NCBI GenBank assembly: GCA_946410185.1
Contig: CAMJZI010000012.1
Location: 1-32,242 of the forward strand
Direction: 5' to 3'
DNA length: 32,242 bases
Source: an uncultured Porphyromonadaceae bacterium
Lineage (GTDB): Bacteria > Bacteroidota > Bacteroidia > Bacteroidales > Muribaculaceae
Part shown: positions 16,338-23,994 of the stretch, piece by piece
Layout of the letters: the number at the start of each line of letters is the position of its first letter
Numbering within the stretch: position 1 is the first letter of the stretch
Made by a program: the position numbers and the translations under genes
Notes under the pieces: generated by a model
What the model saw: only the letters and a program-made list of their open reading frames with translations
Databases searched by the model: none
What the model was told of the DNA's origin: nothing

Positions 16338-17423
16338 ATGATCAAGAAATCATTATTCATGGCCCTGGCGCTGGTGGCTCTGCTGCCGGCGCTGGCCTGG
16401 GGCCAGGACTCTCAAGAACAGCAGGAACGCCGTTACACGATGTATGGCGTGATGTTCTATAATCTGGAGAACCTGTTCGACACCATCAACAACAATGGTG
16501 TCTATGACAAGGAATTCTCGCCTCAAGGTGCCCGCCAATGGAATGGCACCAAGTATTGGCAAAAGCAGCACAACATGGCCTATGCCATCAGCCAGATGGA
16601 GGTGAAGGGATCTCCCGCCGAGGGACCTGTCATCGTCGGTGTGAGCGAGATTGAGAACATTACTGTTCTTCAGGACCTCGTGCGACAGCCCGAACTCAAG
16701 GATCGCCGCTACCAGATTGTTCACCACGACAGCCCCGACCGTCGCGGCGTGGACGTGGCGTTCCTGTACAATCCCCGCTTCTTCAAGGTGTTGAACGTGA
16801 CAACCCAGAACATTGGCAAGTATCTCCCCGATTATCCTGAGTTCAGGACCCGCGACCAGCTGACCGTCACTGGACTCTTGGCAGGCGAGAAAGTCTCGTT
16901 GATGATCAACCACTGGCCCTCGCGACTGGGTGGTGAGGAGCAGTCGAGCTATCTGCGCGAGGCTGCGGGACGCATGGCGCGTGAGACGATTGATTCGCTC
17001 CTGCGCGACGACCCCAACCAGGGCATCATCTTTATGGGTGACTTGAACGACGACCCGCAGAACCGCAGCTGCAGCGAGGCACTTGGCGCCAAAAAGGACA
17101 TCAAGGACTGCACCGAGCCCGGCTCGTGCTTCAACCCCTGGTGGAATATCTTGAACAAGGGCATCGGTACACTGGGTTACAAGGGCAACTGGAACCTGTT
17201 TGACCAGATCATCTTCACCAACTACTTCTTGAAGAACTATGAGAGCAAGGACAAGCCCACCTTGACCTTCTCGCGTGCCGAGGTGCTCAACCGCAAGTTC
17301 TTGCGCGGCAACGAGGGCGACCGTCAGGGTTACCCCCTGCGCACCTTCTCGGGCGGTGTGTTCCTGAACGGTTATAGCGACCACTTCCCAACCATGATTT
17401 ATCTGGTGAAGGAAATCAAGTGA
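16338..17423 (+). CDS. Exported endonuclease/exonuclease/phosphatase family enzyme, copy 1
   Basis: A 361-residue EEP-fold enzyme with signal peptide (MIKKSLFMALALVALLPALAWG). All hallmark motifs are visible: YNLENLF (Asn42), GVSEIEN (metal-binding Glu104), HHDSPDRRGVDVAFLYNP, NHWPSR, GDLNDDP (catalytic Asp/Asn pair) and SDHFPTM (Asp348-His349). The family hydrolyses phosphoester bonds in DNA, RNA, phosphoinositides or sphingomyelin; the substrate is not decidable here. It lies 26 bases after the lipoprotein gene and is probably co-transcribed. Its 3' part is identical to the next gene over 383 bp, while the 5' half differs at many positions. Confidence 0.9.
   Translation: MIKKSLFMALALVALLPALAWGQDSQEQQERRYTMYGVMFYNLENLFDTINNNGVYDKEFSPQGARQWNGTKYWQKQHNMAYAISQMEVKGSPAEGPVIVGVSEIENITVLQDLVRQPELKDRRYQIVHHDSPDRRGVDVAFLYNPRFFKVLNVTTQNIGKYLPDYPEFRTRDQLTVTGLLAGEKVSLMINHWPSRLGGEEQSSYLREAAGRMARETIDSLLRDDPNQGIIFMGDLNDDPQNRSCSEALGAKKDIKDCTEPGSCFNPWWNILNKGIGTLGYKGNWNLFDQIIFTNYFLKNYESKDKPTLTFSRAEVLNRKFLRGNEGDRQGYPLRTFSGGVFLNGYSDHFPTMIYLVKEIK
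17007..17389 (+). repeat. Identical 383-bp tract, first copy
   Basis: Base-for-base identical by eye with 18231-18613 (offset 1224), covering the catalytic C-terminal half of the EEP gene. It begins abruptly at GACGACCCCAACCAGG and ends at CACTTCCC; a few bases later similarity resumes through the stop codon. Confidence 0.9.
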
Positions 17424-17454
17424 CCACTTACTGCTGATGAGCAGAAAAAAATTA

Positions 17455-17494
17455 CTGCTCCGTAATCCGTGTGTAAAGGGTTTACGGAGCAGTA
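17455..17494 (+). terminator. Hairpin between the two EEP genes
   Basis: ACTGCTCCGTAATCC / GGTTTACGGAGCAGT is a 15-position stem with one mismatch. No U-run follows (ATAGTAATATAG), so it may be a weak terminator or an mRNA-stabilising 3' hairpin. It is a diverged copy of the terminator after the second gene, so the duplicated unit included the hairpin. Confidence 0.5.
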
Positions 17495-17546
17495 TAGTAA
17501 TATAGTAATAAGTAGAATCCATCGTACCTCAAAAGTAGACATAATC

Positions 17547-18647
17547 ATGAAAAGATTGTATTATATGTTCGTGGCGCTCATCGTGATGTTGCCGTCGATG
17601 GTTGTGGGCAAGGTGCCACAACTTGTTGAAGACCAGCGGGGACAACTGGAGCAAGACCGTCGTTACACGATGTATGGCGTGATGTTCTACAACCTGGAGA
17701 ACCTGTTCGACACCATCAACAATAACGGGCAGAATGACTACGATTTCACGCCCCAGGGTGCCTATCAGTGGGACGGTGTCAAGTATTGGCAAAAGCAGCA
17801 CAACATGGCCTATGCCATCAGTCAGATGGAGGTCAAGGGTTCTCCTGCCGAGGGTCCCGTCATCATCGGTGTGGGCGAGGTTGAGAACCTCTCGGTGCTG
17901 CAGGATCTCGTCAAGCAACCAGAACTCAAGGGCCGTCGCTATCAGATCATTCATCATGACAGCCCCGATCCGCGTGGCATTGATGTGGCATTGCTCTACA
18001 ATCCCCGTTTCTTTAAGGTGCTGAATGTCACTACCCAGAGCATCAAAAAATACCTGGATGAACCCGTGGAAACCCGCGACCAGCTCACAGTCACTGGTAT
18101 GCTCGCAGGCGAGAAGGTGTCGATTATGGTCAACCACTGGCCCTCGCGTCGCAGGGGTACAGAGGCTTCAAACTACCTGCGTGAAGCAGCCGGGCGCATG
18201 GCCCGCGCGACGATGGACTCACTGCTGCTTGACGACCCCAACCAGGGCATCATCTTTATGGGTGACTTGAACGACGACCCGCAGAACCGCAGCTGCAGCG
18301 AGGCACTTGGCGCCAAAAAGGACATCAAGGACTGCACCGAGCCCGGCTCGTGCTTCAACCCCTGGTGGAATATCTTGAACAAGGGCATCGGTACACTGGG
18401 TTACAAGGGCAACTGGAACCTGTTTGACCAGATCATCTTCACCAACTACTTCTTGAAGAACTATGAGAGCAAGGACAAGCCCACCTTGACCTTCTCGCGT
18501 GCCGAGGTGCTCAACCGCAAGTTCTTGCGCGGCAACGAGGGCGACCGTCAGGGTTACCCCCTGCGCACCTTCTCGGGCGGTGTGTTCCTGAACGGTTATA
18601 GCGACCACTTCCCCACTATGATTTATCTGGTGAAGGAAATCAAGTGA
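17547..18647 (+). CDS. Exported endonuclease/exonuclease/phosphatase family enzyme, copy 2
   Basis: A 366-residue paralogue of the preceding gene, start at the ATG 17547 (MKRLYYMFVALIVMLPSMVVG, signal peptide); the ORF-track start at 17469 lies in the intergenic hairpin. The same motifs are present: YNLENLF, GVGEVEN (metal Glu), HHDSPDPRGIDVALLYNP, NHWPSR, GDLNDDP and SDHFPTM. Differences cluster in the N-terminal half, for example GQNDYDFTPQGAYQWDG versus GVYDKEFSPQGARQWNG, and a two-residue shorter segment near KKYLDEPVETRDQ. It is the last gene before a strong terminator. Both copies appear active. The divergent half could alter specificity while the shared half keeps the catalytic core. 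Confidence 0.9.
   Translation: MKRLYYMFVALIVMLPSMVVGKVPQLVEDQRGQLEQDRRYTMYGVMFYNLENLFDTINNNGQNDYDFTPQGAYQWDGVKYWQKQHNMAYAISQMEVKGSPAEGPVIIGVGEVENLSVLQDLVKQPELKGRRYQIIHHDSPDPRGIDVALLYNPRFFKVLNVTTQSIKKYLDEPVETRDQLTVTGMLAGEKVSIMVNHWPSRRRGTEASNYLREAAGRMARATMDSLLLDDPNQGIIFMGDLNDDPQNRSCSEALGAKKDIKDCTEPGSCFNPWWNILNKGIGTLGYKGNWNLFDQIIFTNYFLKNYESKDKPTLTFSRAEVLNRKFLRGNEGDRQGYPLRTFSGGVFLNGYSDHFPTMIYLVKEIK
18231..18613 (+). repeat. Identical 383-bp tract, second copy
   Basis: Identical by eye to 17007-17389, including synonymous positions. The upstream parts of the two genes differ often at third positions, so the boundary is sharp. Confidence 0.9.
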
Positions 18648-18681
18648 CCGCTTACTGCCGTTGAGCAGAAAAACAATTACT

Positions 18682-18728
18682 ACTGCTCCGTAACCCGAGT
18701 TTCTAGTGGGTTACGGAGCAGTGTTTTT
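18682..18728 (+). terminator. Rho-independent terminator of the TonB receptor-EEP locus
   Basis: ACTGCTCCGTAACCC / GGGTTACGGAGCAGT is a perfect 15-bp stem with an 11-base loop, followed by GTTTTT. It closes the operon that starts at 11262. Confidence 0.88.
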
Positions 18729-18759
18729 ACTTTAGCCCTGCTGCAGTACAGTAGCGTTG

Positions 18760-19950
18760 TTACAAGCCGGTGATACGGACGACCGGACCTAGGGGCTTGA
18801 GGTTGTCCTCATTGCCGCCATGAGTGGTCAAAATCCATGCCAGGGGCTTGTGCCGTTTGTCATCTGGCAGTTTGGGAATGGGGGCGAAACCATCGGTGAG
18901 GAAGACCAGTCCGTCATATTCCTCGTGCTCGTAGTAGAAGTCGATGGCAGGCTGGAAATTGGTGCCTCCGCGGCCTGTTACCCTGATGCTGCTGGTTGCC
19001 TGTTTGAGCAATATGGGTTTCTCGGTCGTGATGTGGCTGTCAAATTCAATGACTTCTATACTTTCGATGCCTTGCTTGAAGAACCGGTTGATTACGGCAA
19101 GAAACTTCTTGATATCCTCGTCGGGAACACTGCCGCTCACGTCAACAGCCACCAGCAGGCGGGTACTATAGGCGTACTGGCTGCCCATGGCATCAAATCC
19201 GTAGCGCCTGTTGGGACGCATGCGCGTCAAGTGTCGCCTGGTGCTCAGGATGCTCGCACGGAATTGGCTCAAAATGGCGCGGAAATTTTGTTTGCTCACC
19301 AGTGTGCTCTCAATGAGGGCCTTGAGGTCTCCACCCAGCGAGCCCCACTGGTTGCATCGCTGGGCCGTCTCGATCTCATGATTGACCTTCTCGCTCATCA
19401 GCTCGTCCTCCTGCCACAGCGAGGCCCCAGCGTCGGCGCTGAGCAGGCTGTCGGTCAGATTGTTGCCGTCGCCTTGCCCCTTGCCAGGCATATCCATGTC
19501 CAGGGGAATGCCTTCACCGTCGGCATCCTGCTCAAGTTGTACGACCTGACCCGCCATGAGCGAGTAGTACTGTTCAAAAGCCTGGTTCCTGGGGATGTCG
19601 AAAATCGTGGGTGGTTCCAGGCCGATGGTGTCCATGCCCTCCAGGTTGTCGGCCAGGGTGAGGTCGCTCGACAGCCGCATCACGTCGCGTCGCGGATTGT
19701 AAGGCTGGCGCTGATAGGGATGCTTGAGGATGATGCGCACCACCTCGGCTTTAAGCCTGAGCGCAAGCTGGTTGTCGTCGAAGTGTTCCAGCCGTTCAGG
19801 GTTGTACTCAATCATCCCCCTGCCGCACCGCATGTCGCATCCCATGTTGTCGTTACGCTTGATGGCGTGGGTACACAACACGGCAAACAGCAGCGGTTCG
19901 GTGAGGAACCAATCCTGTGAGAGGGCCTTTATGCGTTCACCTACGGTCAT
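18760..19950 (-). CDS. VWA-like protein with degenerate DUF2201 metallopeptidase-like domain
   Basis: A 396-residue cytoplasmic protein. The N-terminal half resembles the DUF2201 putative metallopeptidase domain (TEPLLFAVLCTHAIKRND, GRGMIEYNPERLEHF), but where the family has HExxH this reads KAEVVRIILKHPYQR, so both zinc histidines are replaced (Ala, Arg). The C-terminal part (about 265-396) is a VWA-like domain with an apparently intact metal site: DVSGS, GGTNF and FLTDG. Its ATG overlaps the TGA of the MoxR gene by four bases. MoxR ATPases and VWA proteins generally act as pairs, with the VWA domain presenting clients to the ATPase. I infer a non-proteolytic, scaffold-like role for the N-terminal domain. 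Confidence 0.85.
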   Translation of the reverse strand: MTVGERIKALSQDWFLTEPLLFAVLCTHAIKRNDNMGCDMRCGRGMIEYNPERLEHFDDNQLALRLKAEVVRIILKHPYQRQPYNPRRDVMRLSSDLTLADNLEGMDTIGLEPPTIFDIPRNQAFEQYYSLMAGQVVQLEQDADGEGIPLDMDMPGKGQGDGNNLTDSLLSADAGASLWQEDELMSEKVNHEIETAQRCNQWGSLGGDLKALIESTLVSKQNFRAILSQFRASILSTRRHLTRMRPNRRYGFDAMGSQYAYSTRLLVAVDVSGSVPDEDIKKFLAVINRFFKQGIESIEVIEFDSHITTEKPILLKQATSSIRVTGRGGTNFQPAIDFYYEHEEYDGLVFLTDGFAPIPKLPDDKRHKPLAWILTTHGGNEDNLKPLGPVVRITGL

Positions 19951-21017
19951 AGGTTGTTGATCATCTGGTTAATGAGCTGCAGCGCCTCGCGGCAGTCCAT
20001 CATGATATAGGCATTGGCATTGGGATAAGTCGCATTCTCAAAGAAGGAAGCAAAGTGGGCGATGGCTTCTTGACGGCCGTTGCTCAGCATCCAGTGGATG
20101 TAGCGCAGCAGGTTGTTGTTCACCCGGTCGGCCTCCTTCTTGTCGATGCCCAGTTCGAGCGTTTGGTAGATGCCCTCGTTGATGATGGCGATTTGCGGCA
20201 TGGTATAGGTTGCCAGGTCCTGCTGGCAAGCGGCGAAGTCGCTGAGCACCTCGCGAGCGGTGAGCATGCGCGACTGGTTGAGGGCCTGGATGAACATTGA
20301 TGCCGAGCGTGCGCCGATGATGCCGGTAATCATCTTGGCCAGACGGTTCATGTCGGTGATGTGGCCGCTGGCTTGCAGCAATCCCGACACGCGCACCCAA
20401 GCGCGGCGGTCGGGTGTCTTGTCAAAGGTGCCCTTGTTGATGTCAACATTCTTTTCCAGCTCGTCGGGATGTTCCTCGATAAAGGTGATGACACGCTGGT
20501 CGATGCCGTGTTGCTTGGCCCAGAAGAGCCATTCACCCACCGTGGGGCTGAAGAAATACACGTTGAAGCGTGACACCAGTGCTGGGTCCAGGTCGGTAAG
20601 CTGGTACTCCTCGCCGTCGTTCACGGCAGCGATGACGCGGCTGCCTGCAGGCAGTGACCGTCCTGCCAGCTTGCGATTGAGCGACAGGTCCATGACCGAT
20701 TGCAGGATCTCGGGCCTGGCCCTGTTCATCTCGTCCAGGAAGAGCACCACGGGCTTGTCGTCCATGGGGAACCAGTAGGGCGGCATGAATTCGGTCTTGC
20801 CGGTCGCCTCGTCCTTGTTGGGCAGGCCGATGAGGTCGCCGGGGTCGCTCATTTGACCCAGGAAAAGGGCAATAACGGGAATACCCTGGTCCTCGAAGTG
20901 GCGGGTGATGATTTCACTCTTGCCGATGCCGTGTTTGCCCACGAGCAGGATGTTTTGTGTCGATGGCGTGGTCTCGAGAATAGTCTTGAGGTCGCCGGTG
21001 TTGATGGTGATTGCCAT
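19947..21017 (-). CDS. MoxR-family AAA+ ATPase
   Basis: A 356-residue AAA+ ATPase of the MoxR type. Motifs: Walker A GKHGIGKSE (about 27-35), Walker B VVLFLDEMNRA, sensor 1 VIAAVND, and the arginine finger region LDPALVSRF. The SDPGDLIGLP segment after Walker A fits the MoxR/dynein-related clade. The C-terminal lid is helical and ends IMMDCREALQLINQMINNL. These ATPases work as hexamers in maturation or remodelling of protein complexes with VWA partners. It is the middle gene of a three-gene operon, overlapping the VWA gene (ATGA) and 50 bases after the unknown gene. The client is unknown. Confidence 0.92.
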   Translation of the reverse strand: MAITINTGDLKTILETTPSTQNILLVGKHGIGKSEIITRHFEDQGIPVIALFLGQMSDPGDLIGLPNKDEATGKTEFMPPYWFPMDDKPVVLFLDEMNRARPEILQSVMDLSLNRKLAGRSLPAGSRVIAAVNDGEEYQLTDLDPALVSRFNVYFFSPTVGEWLFWAKQHGIDQRVITFIEEHPDELEKNVDINKGTFDKTPDRRAWVRVSGLLQASGHITDMNRLAKMITGIIGARSASMFIQALNQSRMLTAREVLSDFAACQQDLATYTMPQIAIINEGIYQTLELGIDKKEADRVNNNLLRYIHWMLSNGRQEAIAHFASFFENATYPNANAYIMMDCREALQLINQMINNL

Positions 21018-21067
21018 TATCTTTTTTGTTGAATTTTATGTTCTAAGTTGGGTGTTATTGTTATTCG

Positions 21068-22219
21068 TTACTCGTCGGTCCTGGGAGCGGTAATCCAATC
21101 CACCTTCTTGCGGGGGCCTGTCAGGCGGTAAGGGAACAACTTGGCCAGTTCGAGCAGGCGTGGAATGTAGGCCGTGTCGTGCTCGATGCGTGCCAAGACG
21201 TCACCGCCCTTGCTCAAGTCGATGATCATGCTTCTGCCGTGTGATAGTCTGATGTGCAACTCTTGGCGGCCGTCTTCGTCATCCTCGGTGAGGTGATACT
21301 GCCATTTCTTGCCCTCAAAGTACTTGTCGACCTGTTGTTGCAACTCTGACTTGTTGGGTTCTTCAACGGGCTTGTGTTTGCCGTCCAGCAAGCGGTGCAA
21401 CCAGCCTCTGAGCCCATGTGGCTCTTGTTTTGGCGTCATTTCTTCTTGAGGCTTGGATGCTAAGGCCTGTTGCCAGTCGTCACGCACATCGCCACGCACG
21501 GTGAACCGTCCGTCGCGTGCCATGTAGGCAAACTCTACCATATAGGGCTTGACCAGATCCAGGTGATTGATGAAATCATCGTGGGGAATGGGCAGGTCCA
21601 GTGTCTTGTGGGAATTGAGGTGGATGAGCAGGCGGGCCTTGTGTCCGTCGGCGTGGCGCTTGTCAAAGAAATAAGTGATGCCTGTCCCTTCAAAGTACCG
21701 TTTCAGGTAGGCATCCATATTATTCATGGCCATGTTGCGCATCTTTACGCCCTTGCTGTCGGCCTTGAATGCGGCTGCGAGCTGTTCTTTCCACTCGGCG
21801 GCATGCTCCAGGAACACCAGTGAAGATTCCACGATGTGGTTGCGGTTGATGGCCTCCATGGGTGCGCCGCTCCACTGCTGGTGGAAGTGCATTTCGTCAA
21901 TGTCGATGCGTGCACGCACGGTCGATCCCTGCACGGCATGACATAATGTCAGCCCACAAGGAGATTTCACGTTCATCCCCACGCTGTAATCGCCCATGTC
22001 CACAAGTTGCACCATCTCTTGGGTGACGATGCCATTAACGAGTTGTCGTTGTGCTGCTTCATACTCTTGCAGCATCCTGGCGCTTAACCGTGGTCCGGTA
22101 TATTCACGCCCATTGGCCCCTGGCCTGTCGCCAAAGGCAGGCTTCATCACATGGTCGATTTCGCTGGCTATGCGCCGCGATTCGGTTCCTTCTGCTTCGG
22201 TATAGGTGTAGATAAACAT
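21068..22219 (-). CDS. Unrecognised protein with duplicated domain, first gene of MoxR-VWA operon
   Basis: I do not recognise this family. From the ATG at 22219 it has 383 residues (402 from the track's 22276, whose 19-residue extension is poorly supported). No signal peptide or strong membrane segment is evident. Two segments are similar to each other: about 167-244 (YLKRYFEGTGITYFFDKRHADG..., ...YMARDGRFTVRG) and about 293-369 (QVDKYFEGKKWQYHLTEDDEDG..., ...LAKLFPYRLTG), joined by a Glu/Lys/Pro linker. Each copy runs YFEG, then an aromatic strand, an acidic DG turn, a strand, then a helix. The N-terminal region (about 1-150) is a separate part with MVQLVDMGDYSVGMNV. Context suggests a client, adaptor or regulator of the MoxR-VWA pair. 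No clear promoter was found. Confidence 0.75.
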   Translation of the reverse strand: MFIYTYTEAEGTESRRIASEIDHVMKPAFGDRPGANGREYTGPRLSARMLQEYEAAQRQLVNGIVTQEMVQLVDMGDYSVGMNVKSPCGLTLCHAVQGSTVRARIDIDEMHFHQQWSGAPMEAINRNHIVESSLVFLEHAAEWKEQLAAAFKADSKGVKMRNMAMNNMDAYLKRYFEGTGITYFFDKRHADGHKARLLIHLNSHKTLDLPIPHDDFINHLDLVKPYMVEFAYMARDGRFTVRGDVRDDWQQALASKPQEEMTPKQEPHGLRGWLHRLLDGKHKPVEEPNKSELQQQVDKYFEGKKWQYHLTEDDEDGRQELHIRLSHGRSMIIDLSKGGDVLARIEHDTAYIPRLLELAKLFPYRLTGPRKKVDWITAPRTDE

Positions 22220-22372
22220 TACCCCGAAAGAAGCAAAAACCGTGCCTAATGACAGGCAAGTCATTCCGGGTGACACCCACTTGTCAGCCCATTTGAACGT
22301 TTCTTTCTATGGTTTTCACCAGTTTGCCAGGTTGGTCCGATGTGATTAAAACGCAACAAAATCCTGATAGTA

Positions 22373-22405
22373 TTTGGCTTTTGTGTTCGGCATGCATTAA
22401 TTTTG
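22373..22405 (+). promoter_or_regulatory. Consensus promoter of the MBOAT gene, nearly leaderless
   Basis: TTTG (22373-22376), 21 bases, TAATTTTG (22398-22405): both elements perfect. The ATG at 22416 is only 10 bases after the box, so the mRNA leader would be about 5-8 nt or less. Confidence 0.75.
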
Positions 22406-22415
22406 CGGTTGAGAT

Positions 22416-23813
22416 ATGCAATTCGACACTTACACATATGGTCTGTTCCTGCCCCTGGTCTTTATGATTTACTGGGGGTTGCGCAACCACCTCAAGTGGC
22501 AGAACCTGTTTCTTCTCATCGCCAGCTATGTGTTTTATGGCTGGTGGGACTGGAGGATGTTAGGCTTGATTGTCCTCACGTCGTTATCGACATTTGGCAC
22601 GGCCTTGCTGATGCATGGCGATGAGTCACGTCGTGACAAGATGTGGGCGCTGGCCAATATCGTCCTCAACCTGGGCATCCTGTGTGTGTTCAAGTATCTG
22701 GATTTCTTGCGCAACAGTTTTGTGCATCTGTTGGGCCTATTTGGCCTCCAACCCGACTGGCCCACGTTGCACCTCTTGTTGCCTGTGGGCATCTCGTTCT
22801 ATACTTTCCAGGCCATCAGTTACACCATCGACGTGTACCGTGGCCAAGTGAGACCCACACGCGACGTGGTGGCCTTTGGTGTCTATATCGCGTTTTTCCC
22901 GCAGTTGGTGGCCGGCCCTATCGAGCGGGCTTCCAACCTGCTGCCGCAGTTCCTGCGCAGGAAGTCGTTTGACTACGACACCGCTGTGGTGGGCATGCGG
23001 CAGATTTTGTGGGGACTTGGCAAGAAGGTGATTATTGCCGATGGCGTGGGCTACTATGTTGACCGTTTGTTTGCCAATCCCTATGGCTACTCTGCTACCA
23101 GCATGGTGTGGGCGGCTATTCTGTTTGCCGTGCAGATCTATGCCGATTTCTCGGGTTATAGCGACATCGCCATCGGCTCGGCGCGCTTGCTGAACATCAG
23201 GCTGCAGCCCAACTTCAATTATCCTTTCTTCTCACGCGACATGAAGGAGTTGTGGCAGCGATGGCACATCTCGTTGATGACCTGGTTCCGCCATTATGTC
23301 TATTTCCCGCTGGGCGGCTCCCGCGGGGGGCAGTGGCGCACGGTGTTCAACATCATGGTCGTGTTCTCGCTCTCGGGGCTGTGGCACGGTGCCGATTGGA
23401 CCTTTGTCATCTGGGGCATGGTGAACGGTTTGCTGCTGGTACCTTTTGTCTTCGTGCCGCGGCATCGGCTTGGTGAGCATGCCCATTGGCGCGACCTGCC
23501 CCGTTGTCTGCTCACGTTTATGGTCTTTGCCATTGTGTTTATCGCATTCCGTGCCAGTGGCCTCACCCATTTGAGTCAGATTTGCGACGTGATAGTTCAC
23601 GGTTCATGGAGTCAATGGCCCAAGTATGGACAATGTATTTTCTATGTCATCCCCTTCTTTGCCATCGAGTGGTTGGGCCGCAAGCATGAATTCCCATTGA
23701 TGCGCTTGCCATTGCCCACGGTCGTCAGGTGGATGATCTATTGGGGTTTGCTTGCGGGTATAGCGATGGCGAGCCTAGACCGCAACATGCAGTTCATCTA
23801 CTTCCAGTTCTAA
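22416..23813 (+). CDS. MBOAT-family membrane O-acyltransferase (AlgI/DltB-like)
   Basis: A 465-residue polytopic inner-membrane protein of the MBOAT family, which transfers acyl (often acetyl) groups to exported glycans or lipids. The N-terminus (MQFDTYTYGLFLPLVFMIYW, ASYVFYGWWDW) matches the usual start of the family, which supports the ATG at 22416. Further marks are FPQLVAGPIERASNLLPQF, YADFSGYSDIAIGSARLL, the RWHISLMTWFRHYVYFPLGGSRGG segment, and the catalytic histidine region SGLWHGADWTFVIWG (His324). No companion such as AlgJ/X, DltD or an SGNH hydrolase is adjacent, so the acceptor is unknown; peptidoglycan, capsule or LPS sugars are all possible. It stands alone with its own promoter. 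Confidence 0.92.
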   Translation: MQFDTYTYGLFLPLVFMIYWGLRNHLKWQNLFLLIASYVFYGWWDWRMLGLIVLTSLSTFGTALLMHGDESRRDKMWALANIVLNLGILCVFKYLDFLRNSFVHLLGLFGLQPDWPTLHLLLPVGISFYTFQAISYTIDVYRGQVRPTRDVVAFGVYIAFFPQLVAGPIERASNLLPQFLRRKSFDYDTAVVGMRQILWGLGKKVIIADGVGYYVDRLFANPYGYSATSMVWAAILFAVQIYADFSGYSDIAIGSARLLNIRLQPNFNYPFFSRDMKELWQRWHISLMTWFRHYVYFPLGGSRGGQWRTVFNIMVVFSLSGLWHGADWTFVIWGMVNGLLLVPFVFVPRHRLGEHAHWRDLPRCLLTFMVFAIVFIAFRASGLTHLSQICDVIVHGSWSQWPKYGQCIFYVIPFFAIEWLGRKHEFPLMRLPLPTVVRWMIYWGLLAGIAMASLDRNMQFIYFQF

Positions 23814-23930
23814 CTTATAACCAGGCCCATTGGTAGGTATCATTGAGAGAAGCTGTATCAAGCAGGCCATGACACAATAGCTATCGGTTTGTTTACCCGG
23901 CACCACGGGCTCCGGCACCATTAAACGACA

Positions 23931-23961
23931 CGAGGGCGCGGCAATCGTTGCCGTGCCCTCG
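23931..23961. terminator. Strong hairpin between convergent MBOAT and C10 protease genes
   Basis: CGAGGGCGCGGCAA-TCG-TTGCCGTGCCCTCG is a 14-bp stem with one G-U on the plus strand. There is no clear U-run on either side, but the position between convergent stops makes a shared, perhaps Rho-assisted, 3' end likely. Confidence 0.5.
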
Positions 23962-23994
23962 ATACGGGATGGATTTAACCCTGTCTTAATTGAG

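Noticed and set aside
16353-17522. 389-aa minus-strand ORF over the first EEP gene
   Set aside because: A shadow of the EEP gene; the same shadow recurs over the duplicate only because the DNA is identical.
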